The position numbers were made by a program, and so were the translations under genes. The notes below the pieces were generated by a model. That model was not told the origin of the DNA. It saw only the letters and a program-made list of their open reading frames with translations, and made no database searches. A DNA stretch of 5,452 bases from Candidatus Zhuqueibacterota bacterium 4572_119 (GTDB lineage Bacteria; Zhuqueibacterota; Zhuqueibacteria; Thermofontimicrobiales; Thermofontimicrobiaceae): positions 1-5,452 of the forward strand of contig NBLI01000144.1 in assembly GCA_002084535.1 (NCBI GenBank), given 5' to 3'. Of the stretch, positions 1 to 5,452 are shown one piece after another (position 1 is the stretch's first letter; each line of letters starts with the position of its first letter).

Positions 1-1055
1 ACCTGAAATAATCCCAGGCCAATTTCAGAATTATTTTTACATATAACGGCAAAGCTGTGGATTTCTGTCCGGTCGAGTTCCAGATAATTTGGGTATTGTG
101 GTTGAAGCTCCAGATCAAATTTTGGCTTCACCAATGCTTCCGCGAATGCTGTATTATTATGAAGTATTAATTCGTATGTCCTGCTGTTAATATAAGCCCC
201 GTTTCGAGAAATGGAGTCTCTGGTAGTCGTAAAATTAGCAATTGTTTTATAATTGATGGATTTAATTTCGTCAAATTGCAGCAATTGATTTATTTTCCAG
301 GTCAATAGCTCCCTGCCATTTTCAGTTTCCTCAACAGAGAAATCTGAAAATGCAATGTTTTCTCCGCTTTCAAAAGTAAAGCCCGGGGGAAGTGTGTCGT
401 TAATGACTATTCTATGTACCGGCATGCTATTTTCTACCTGATTAGCGAACTGGATTTCATAAGAGAGGGTATCACGCATAAATACCGTATCTGTATTTAT
501 ATCAACAGTTTTGGAAATCCAAATATCCGGATAAGGATTCACACCGTGTCCGCCAGGCACGTATATATTTGTGTGGGCTCGTTCTGATATATTTCCACCT
601 TGAATATAAGCGTCCACAATATAGGTAAAATATAAAGTGTCAGCTGGAGCCCTGTCTGCTAATAGAATGAAATTAATTGAGTCTTTTGCAAAAGGTTCTA
701 ATGATTCGACAATCCAGTTTGCGCCGATAGAACTGTCGGGGTCTATCTGATAGGGATCTTTATCAGCCCAGATAAGTCTTGTGTATTTCGCTAATTGGTT
801 AGGAAAAAAAGCATCGATGTGAAGATTTTGGAGTTCGTATGGCGTTTTGTTTTCGAAGTAAATACTTAATCTTATGTCATAACCGGTACGAACAGTGTCC
901 ATCGTAACACCATCATCAACTTCGTCAGGGAATGGTGCTTCAACGACCAATTCAAGACCAAATAGATCGTCTTTTGTATCCGGGGTATAAGCATATAAGT
1001 CCCCAAACAGGATTAAGAGGGTAGAAAAGAAAACTAAAGTTAGTCTAACTTTCAT
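1..1055 (-). CDS. Exported protein with DUF11-like repeat domains, 3' end outside window (partial)
   Basis: The gene reads on the minus strand from ATG at 1055-1053 and stays open for 351 codons to the window edge, so the C-terminus is missing. Residues 1-22 look like a signal peptide: basic start (K2, R4), hydrophobic core at about 5-17, likely cleavage after LYA at residue 22. Residues about 30-166 form a first beta-rich domain (GYDIRLSIYFENKTPYELQN at 58-77). Residues about 178-280 match the DUF11 pattern: ISKTVD (180-185), then DTLSYEIQFAN (195-205), then the hallmark NDTLPPGF (219-226), then LTWKI (251-255). A third domain begins near residue 312 (KFDLEL). DUF11-type domains are known from long bacterial surface and secreted proteins and act as structural, adhesive or spacer modules. 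No enzyme motif is visible. The ATG is preceded by GGGG with six bases between; the in-frame stop TAA upstream leaves only a TTG as a less likely alternative start. It diverges from the Ig-repeat gene at 2133. A cell-surface structural role is inferred, not shown. Confidence 0.9.
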   Translation of the reverse strand, partial: MKVRLTLVFFSTLLILFGDLYAYTPDTKDDLFGLELVVEAPFPDEVDDGVTMDTVRTGYDIRLSIYFENKTPYELQNLHIDAFFPNQLAKYTRLIWADKDPYQIDPDSSIGANWIVESLEPFAKDSINFILLADRAPADTLYFTYIVDAYIQGGNISERAHTNIYVPGGHGVNPYPDIWISKTVDINTDTVFMRDTLSYEIQFANQVENSMPVHRIVINDTLPPGFTFESGENIAFSDFSVEETENGRELLTWKINQLLQFDEIKSINYKTIANFTTTRDSISRNGAYINSRTYELILHNNTAFAEALVKPKFDLELQPQYPNYLELDRTEIHSFAVICKNNSEIGLGLFQ

Positions 1056-1061
1056 AATTTT

Positions 1062-1065
1062 CCCC
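1062..1065 (-). promoter_or_regulatory. Probable ribosome binding site of the left gene
   Basis: On the minus strand the bases before the ATG read TTTTGGGGAAAATT. The G-run is the only purine/G-rich block close to the start, lies six bases from the ATG, and supports this ATG over the in-frame TTG that overlaps the run. It is a weak match to the Shine-Dalgarno consensus. Confidence 0.45.
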
Positions 1066-1162
1066 AAAACGATTTTATAATTTTAGTGGATTTTTTTGTT
1101 AAAATAATATGGAAGAGGAATGTAAGTGAAACGCGTGATGTGATTTTGTGACTTCAATTGAT

Positions 1163-1249
1163 GTAGTGCAAAATTAAATATAGTTATATACTAAATTGAG
1201 CAGTGAAATAAATAAAATTGCTGATCAAATTTCTCCAGGTAGTGCAAAA
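1163..1249. repeat. Direct repeat GTAGTGCAAAA, two copies (third heptamer inverted at 1810-1816)
   Basis: GTAGTGCAAAA occurs at 1163-1173 and again at 1239-1249, 76 bases apart, in a region otherwise poor in G and C. The core TAGTGCA also appears inverted as TGCACTA at 1810-1816, followed by TTTTG. Repeats of this size in a divergent control region could be binding sites for a regulator, but an 11-base match in AT-rich DNA may also arise by chance. No known operator consensus was recognised. Confidence 0.3.
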
Positions 1250-1335
1250 GCAACAACAGGAATTTCCGTTTAGACAATATGTAAATATTTATCTGCAACT
1301 AATCTCGCAGATAATCGTACTTCACTGTTAAATAT

Positions 1336-1456
1336 CAACAAGATTAATTAATTGCAACATTTAGCAATAATATATAAACTGAAAACCAATATGTCAAGAA
1401 AAAAATAAATTATTTTCTTAGTTGAGATGATTTCTTAAAAATTAATAATCTTGTTG
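1336..1456. repeat. Long imperfect inverted repeat in the intergenic region
   Basis: The left arm CAACAAGATTAATTAATT (1336-1353) is the reverse complement of the right arm at 1440-1456 except for one extra A, with 11 uninterrupted pairs (CAACAAGATTA against TAATCTTGTTG). The arms enclose 86 bases. Inside lies a smaller stem, AAGAAAA (1396-1402) against TTTTCTT (1413-1419), with a 10-base loop. If transcribed, the whole could fold as a nested hairpin. It could also be the ends of a small non-coding insertion. No flanking target duplication was identified and there is no coding content. Confidence 0.4.
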
Positions 1457-2102
1457 TTTAAAAAATAATGCATTAAATGATGTCTCTTTCAGTTTGTTAA
1501 AACGATATGAATGTTGGATACGTGAGGATAAAAATAATATTATGAAAATCGTGAAAAAATTAAATAAAATACTTGATTTTTAAAGTAAATATTATTATGT
1601 TTTATAAAATTAATTAACGAAATATTTGTTACATAAGTGAAACATGTTTGTAAAATAAGAGGTTACAGCAATATTTAATGTAACTTAAAACGAAATAACA
1701 TGGTAAAATAGGTGTTGTTGTAGCGTTCTGTAAATGTTTTGTATATCGCTTAATAATTTTAGTATATTACGAAAATACATAAAGTTGCAGTTTAGTAATT
1801 TAATTGAAATGCACTATTTTGTTTTCCTTATATAAAAAAAATACCATGGATGATGATTAAATCTTTTTCAATATTCTGTTTTTTTGAGTGATAGGCTATT
1901 ATATGGTTTTTAAAGGGGAAAATCAATCTCATACAATGTTAATATTTTAAATCAGCTTTGTATTGCATCCTGCCAAAAAATCTTCTTTGCTGCTGATTAA
2001 GTAAATTATCTAAAAATATATTCTCGTTTAAAATAACTATGAAATTGCTTTTTATTGATATTCTCAAAGAAAAATAACAAAAAAGAAATTAGTGTCAAAC
2101 TA

Positions 2103-2118
2103 AATTAATATATTAATT
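2103..2118. repeat. 16-bp perfect AT palindrome just upstream of the right-hand start codon
   Basis: AATTAATATATTAATT is its own reverse complement and ends 14 bases before the ATG at 2133, directly ahead of the ribosome binding site. It could be a protein binding site, part of a promoter (it contains several TATATT/TATTAA-like hexamers), or a weak all-AT stem in the leader. Its composition makes a chance origin plausible. Confidence 0.35.
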
Positions 2119-2122
2119 AAAA

Positions 2123-2128
2123 AAGGTG
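2123..2128 (+). promoter_or_regulatory. Probable ribosome binding site of the Ig-repeat gene
   Basis: AAGGTG lies four bases before the ATG at 2133 and is close to the AAGGAG consensus. The codon immediately before the ATG is an in-frame GTG (2130-2132), and an in-frame TAA at 2118-2120 excludes any start further upstream. The spacing favours the ATG; the GTG would sit almost on the site. Confidence 0.55.
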
Positions 2129-2132
2129 TGTG

Positions 2133-5100
2133 ATGAAACAATTCGCAAAAATAATATTATTTGTTGGATTGTTGATTACATCAGTGATGTCATCGAATGA
2201 TGCATTATCTTCATCTTTTGAACGCCTTCGGAAAGAAAAACAACAGGTTCAACATCAACAAGATATTCTAAATACTTCAGCAGTGGATACGCTTGAATTT
2301 ATTAAATGTGACCATGTTAGGCCATATTTTAAAGATTTTAGTCCATACCGGGATAAGATCGATGTAGAACGGTTTGTTCCCATAAGATTTACAGTGAACG
2401 ACGATCCAATCGATTTGGAACATGATATGTCTGGTGTCGATACGAGCAAAGTTTTCATTTCCATCCGCAGCAGAACTGTAAATGTAGAGAGAGTAAAACC
2501 AAATTTTAAATACAGTGATGAAAATTTTTATTCAGTTCGTTACGAATTTATTCCACCTGATTCGTTCGCTTACTCTGATACGATCCATGTAAAATTGGAA
2601 GCAACAGATTTATCACGTTTTGAAAATTTTGGTACTATTGAATACAAATTTTATATATTAGGCGATACAGTTGCACCAGTATTAAATTATGTTTACCCTT
2701 TGCCAGAAAGCGTTGGTGTGCCAGTTGATTCAGGGATAGTTATTAATGGGACGGATGTGGGGAGCGGTGTCGATTTTAATGATATTGAGTTCCGAATTAA
2801 TGGCTCCGCGAGTACGGTTGTTCCAATAGGAGACCCGCACAACTTTTTTTTGCGTTTTGATCCTGAACAGAATTGGCAATATGAAGACAGCATTCATGTG
2901 TTTTGTTTGGTTCGAGACCTGAGCGGAAACAAAGATTCATTGGATTATTGGTTCCGAACGGAATTAGCTCCGCCGCCACCGCGATTTTTTGATATATCCC
3001 CGGCGCCCGGTGCGGAGGAAGTGGCTCTTGATGCAATTATTTCATTCAAAGTTATCGCCTACTGTGTTGAAGTAGATGAATCTTCAATTAGCATAAATGG
3101 CGAGCCTCCGACAAGAATTGATCCATTACCAGGTGGAGGATATTATTGTGAGTATGATCCTGAAAATCCTTTTAACTGGAATGAAACGGTAACTGTAAAT
3201 TTGAGCGCTGCTGATTTGTGTTCACCACCTCAACAAAGCGATTCAACCTATTATTTCACGATGGCTCGGGATTCCGTAAATCCGTATTTTCAAAACCTCG
3301 TTCCACAACCTTACGATATGGCAGCTCCAACTGACAGCATCATCTTTTTTACTATAGCAGATGATTTATCTGGCGTTGACCCAAATTCTGTTACGATATC
3401 GGTTTCATCAAGAAACGAAACAATTGAAAATTCCATACCGGTCATCGTTTCAGACTTTAGCCCTGATTCAATTCGATTCAAATTCCAATCCGGACAGGAC
3501 TATGATTATAATGACACGGTCGAAGTGCGACTTATTGCTGGAGACATGGCGGGAAATGAAGATACTTTGCATTACGAATTTTATACATCTGAATTTTCAC
3601 CCGGAGATGTTGAGCCCCCATGGTTTGAGGAACTGATACCGGATTCAAATACTATCGATGTGGATAGAGATAGTGGCATTTCGTTTATGGTCGTTGATGA
3701 TTTGAGTGGAATAAAAACCAGCGAAATAAAAATATCGATCACAACGAATTCCTGGGAAGTCACGGATGTTGCACCGGATTCGATTCATCAACTTGGAGAA
3801 AAAAATGTCCGGTGTTTTTATCAGCCGGAAACAGAATTTGGCTGGGGTGATACAATCAGTGTCACATTAAAAGCGGCTGATCTGGAAAATAATAATGCTA
3901 CGCTCAGTTACTCTTTTTATACTGCTCCGGACACAATCCCGCCAGAACTGACGCCTGTGTATCCAGTCGGGGAACAGACAGGCGTTTCTGTGGATTCTTC
4001 AATTTTTATCAGGGGCACTGAAATTGGGGTCGGTGTGGATGAAGCAAATATAGCTTTATTAATAAACGGCATTGAGGTTGAACCAGAAATAATTATACAT
4101 GATTTGATGAATTTCGAAATTCATTTTGCTCGTGAAACTGGTTGGGAATATGGGGAAATCATTGAAGTCCAGTGTATAGTTTCGGATTTAGCTAATAATG
4201 ATACTACCCTGAACTATTCGTTTGAAGTTGAAAAAGATTTGACCGGACCATTTTTTACCAATTTTAATCCTGAAGTAGATGAGACTCATATCGAATTTGA
4301 TTCATCGATTTATTTTACAGTTTATGATGATAAATCCGATGTGGATGAGAACAGCGTCAGAATATCAGTTCAATCGAGAAATTTGCAAGTATTTGATCAA
4401 ATTCCAGAATTGATTGAGCGATACAAACCGGATTCATTACGGTTTAAATTTGATCCTGATTTCACATTTGATTGGACTGATACAGTTGTAGTAACTGTTG
4501 AAGCAAATGATTTAGCCAGTCCTCCAAATTGGGACGATTCAACATATACCTTTTTCACCATCAGAGATTCAATCCCACCAGTGCTGACCGCTTTTTACCC
4601 GGTAGACGGCGCGGTGGATGTGCCTGTTGATGCAGGAATAATTATCCATGGAACAGATATTGGCAGGGGATGTGATATCACTGATTTATCAAATTTCACA
4701 TTAAATATATATGATGAACCTGTTGAAATTGATTCAGTTATTGGTACGCCCCATGATTTTAAAATATATTTTACACCAGTAACTAATTGGAATTATGGTG
4801 AAGTTTATAAAGTTTGTCCAAGAGCAGGAGACAGAGACGGAAACTGGAGTGAAGAATTCTTTTGCATATGTTTTACCACAGAACGCGGTTTGGATGAGAA
4901 ACCACCCTGGTTCCTGGACATTTCGCCGGAAGATGGTCAAACCGGGGTATTACTATCTGATTCAATTAAGTTTATTGTCATGGATGACGCGGCAGGTGTT
5001 AACAGGGAATCAATTACTGTTGATATTGGCGACGGACAAAAGGTTCCTCAAGTAATTGAGCCATACTCGACAAAAGGATTTAACTGTATTTACTACCCGG

Positions 5101-5452
5101 AAAACGATTTTGATTGGAATGAAGCTATCGAAGTCAATTTGCATGCTTGTGACAGATCAGATGGCATTCGGTGTGCTGATTCTAATTATACTTTTTATAC
5201 ATTGGTTGACACCACTTCTCCATTGGTCAGCCTGATTACGCCAACAGAGGAAAGCAATGTTCCGGTTGATACGGATATCGTTTTTGAACTGAAAGATGAT
5301 GTTTCTTTAGTCGATACTTCGAGGTTTGAATTTAGAGTAAATGATAACCTGATTGACAGAGATTTGCTTGTTTTTTCATCGATTGATTCAGGTTACAGGG
5401 TTTTGTATGATCCTTCTCTGCCATTTGAATATGATACGGAAATTAATTTAGA
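2133..5452 (+). CDS. Giant exported protein of tandem Big_5/SbsA-like Ig domains, 3' end outside window (partial)
   Basis: Open from ATG 2133 to the window edge: 1106 codons with no stop. Residues 1-20 form a probable signal peptide (K2, K6, hydrophobic core 7-18, cleavage near VMS/S20 or NDA/A24). Residues 29-46 are a charged, Gln-rich linker. From about residue 58 the protein is nine complete tandem beta-sandwich domains plus most of a tenth. Each has the same order: a Pro-rich entry such as IPPVLTAFYP, a strand with a D-S-I type motif, an acidic loop (DDLSGVD at 410-416), an aromatic strand ending in a D-T-I-x-V type motif, an A-x-D-L-x-G-N turn, and a closing Y-x-F-x-T strand. This is the pattern of bacterial Big_5/SbsA-like Ig domains, known as stalk or spacer modules of surface proteins. 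No catalytic motif is visible. The protein is strongly acidic. A C-terminal sorting or anchoring domain would lie beyond the window. An adhesin, stalk or surface-layer role is inferred from architecture only. Confidence 0.93.
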   Translation, partial: MKQFAKIILFVGLLITSVMSSNDALSSSFERLRKEKQQVQHQQDILNTSAVDTLEFIKCDHVRPYFKDFSPYRDKIDVERFVPIRFTVNDDPIDLEHDMSGVDTSKVFISIRSRTVNVERVKPNFKYSDENFYSVRYEFIPPDSFAYSDTIHVKLEATDLSRFENFGTIEYKFYILGDTVAPVLNYVYPLPESVGVPVDSGIVINGTDVGSGVDFNDIEFRINGSASTVVPIGDPHNFFLRFDPEQNWQYEDSIHVFCLVRDLSGNKDSLDYWFRTELAPPPPRFFDISPAPGAEEVALDAIISFKVIAYCVEVDESSISINGEPPTRIDPLPGGGYYCEYDPENPFNWNETVTVNLSAADLCSPPQQSDSTYYFTMARDSVNPYFQNLVPQPYDMAAPTDSIIFFTIADDLSGVDPNSVTISVSSRNETIENSIPVIVSDFSPDSIRFKFQSGQDYDYNDTVEVRLIAGDMAGNEDTLHYEFYTSEFSPGDVEPPWFEELIPDSNTIDVDRDSGISFMVVDDLSGIKTSEIKISITTNSWEVTDVAPDSIHQLGEKNVRCFYQPETEFGWGDTISVTLKAADLENNNATLSYSFYTAPDTIPPELTPVYPVGEQTGVSVDSSIFIRGTEIGVGVDEANIALLINGIEVEPEIIIHDLMNFEIHFARETGWEYGEIIEVQCIVSDLANNDTTLNYSFEVEKDLTGPFFTNFNPEVDETHIEFDSSIYFTVYDDKSDVDENSVRISVQSRNLQVFDQIPELIERYKPDSLRFKFDPDFTFDWTDTVVVTVEANDLASPPNWDDSTYTFFTIRDSIPPVLTAFYPVDGAVDVPVDAGIIIHGTDIGRGCDITDLSNFTLNIYDEPVEIDSVIGTPHDFKIYFTPVTNWNYGEVYKVCPRAGDRDGNWSEEFFCICFTTERGLDEKPPWFLDISPEDGQTGVLLSDSIKFIVMDDAAGVNRESITVDIGDGQKVPQVIEPYSTKGFNCIYYPENDFDWNEAIEVNLHACDRSDGIRCADSNYTFYTLVDTTSPLVSLITPTEESNVPVDTDIVFELKDDVSLVDTSRFEFRVNDNLIDRDLLVFSSIDSGYRVLYDPSLPFEYDTEINL
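2304..5452 (+). repeat. Array of ten Ig-like protein domains (nine complete, one cut by window edge)
   Basis: Approximate residue limits: D1 58-177, D2 179-277, D3 280-380, D4 382-487, D5 493-599, D6 602-700, D7 704-811, D8 814-918, D9 923-1026, D10 1028 onward. Three subclasses can be seen. Class A (D1, D4, D7, more loosely D5) has an ISV-x-SR(N/T)-like strand after the acidic loop. Class B (D2, D6, D8) has the YP...GVPVDSGI..GT(D/E)(I/V)GxG(V/C)D signature. Class C (D3, D9) begins DISP, carries a tyrosine-rich YYxxYDPEN- or CIYYPEN-type strand and an extra two or three cysteines. D10 is not assigned. The domain order is A-B-C-A-A'-B-A-B-C-?. Identical amino acids in related domains use different codons, so the DNA itself is not a conserved tandem repeat. 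Limits are judged by eye and may shift by several residues. Confidence 0.8.

Larger units (their letters stand above)
1056..2132. other. Long AT-rich divergent intergenic region with no convincing gene
   Basis: These 1077 bases separate the start codons of two divergent genes. GC content is very low (12 of 60 bases in row 1381-1440, against 22 to 29 of 60 in two sampled coding rows, 4321-4380 and 3601-3660). Stops occur often in all frames, and the longest start-to-stop frames are short and without recognisable sequence. No tRNA cloverleaf, rRNA, CRISPR array or transposase fragment was seen. Both promoters must lie here, but no clear -35/-10 pair or Bacteroidota-type TTTG/TAnnTTTG pair could be singled out because the composition produces many TA-rich near-matches. 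What stands out is listed separately: a long inverted repeat (1336-1456), a repeated heptamer (1164, 1240, 1810) and a 16-bp palindrome (2103-2118). The many A- and T-runs could make the DNA intrinsically curved. Confidence 0.8.

Noticed and set aside
1139..1151. TGTGATTTTGTGA as a CRP-like operator
   Set aside because: It is a direct repeat of TGTGA, not the inverted TGTGA-N6-TCACA arrangement of CRP sites.
1396..1419. AAGAAAA/TTTTCTT stem as a terminator
   Set aside because: Only one G-C pair in the stem, no following T-run of note, and no gene ends nearby; both flanking genes point away.
1507..1583. Two tiny overlapping frames (12 and 13 residues) joined by ATGA, with GAGGAT upstream of the second
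   Set aside because: Too short to tell from chance in AT-rich DNA; the GAGGAT-to-ATG spacing is too long (about 15 bases). A leader peptide is possible but unsupported.
1640..1649. Short palindromes AAACATGTTT (1640-1649) and TAATGCATTA (1466-1475)
   Set aside because: Ten-base palindromes are expected by chance in about 1 kb of this composition, and nothing else supports a site.
2055..2080. TTGATA ... TAACAA as a sigma-70 type promoter for the right gene
   Set aside because: The spacer is only 14 bases and the -10 match is poor; many equal matches exist in this AT-rich stretch.
2255..4940. Several antisense open frames of 60 to 79 codons (2255-2464, 2693-2893, 2797-3036, 3581-3763, 4734-4940)
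   Set aside because: They are antisense shadows of the Ig-repeat gene; none has domain-like sequence.
4795..5055. Open frame of 86 codons on the plus strand (also one at 3361-3636)
   Set aside because: Both lie wholly inside the continuous 1106-codon Ig-repeat frame, have no Shine-Dalgarno site of note and no recognisable protein pattern.

Overview
The window holds the start of two large, divergently transcribed genes for exported proteins, separated by a very AT-rich intergenic region of about 1.08 kb. Both genes run off the window: the left one (minus strand) is open to base 1, the right one (plus strand) is open to base 5452. No RNA gene, mobile element, CRISPR array or metabolic gene was recognised. 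The organism cannot be named from this sequence. The AT-rich spacer, the N-terminal signal peptides and the very long chains of Ig-like domains would suit an uncultured bacterium of the FCB superphylum (Cloacimonadota, KSB1, Marinimicrobia or Calditrichota type), but that is an inference from style, not from a marker gene.

Left region (1-1055, minus): the first 351 residues of a secreted or surface protein. It has a signal peptide, one Ig-like domain, a second domain that matches the DUF11 pattern well, and the beginning of a third. Intergenic region (1056-2132): no convincing gene. It carries an imperfect 17/18-base inverted repeat enclosing about 86 bases, three copies of the heptamer TAGTGCA (one inverted), and a 16-bp perfect AT palindrome just before the right-hand gene.

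Right region (2133-5452, plus): the first 1106 residues of a giant exported protein. After a signal peptide and a short basic/Gln-rich linker it consists of nine complete tandem Ig-like domains of about 100-120 residues plus most of a tenth. They resemble the bacterial SbsA/Big_5 Ig-like fold. The repeats fall into at least three sequence subclasses, in an order that suggests multi-domain blocks were duplicated long ago. Most of them carry an acidic Asp-Asp/Gly-Val-Asp loop at one fixed position.

The two genes share a divergent control region and both encode envelope or extracellular beta-sandwich chains, so they may contribute to the same cell-surface or adhesive structure. The missing C-termini, where a sorting or anchoring domain would lie, are needed to decide that.
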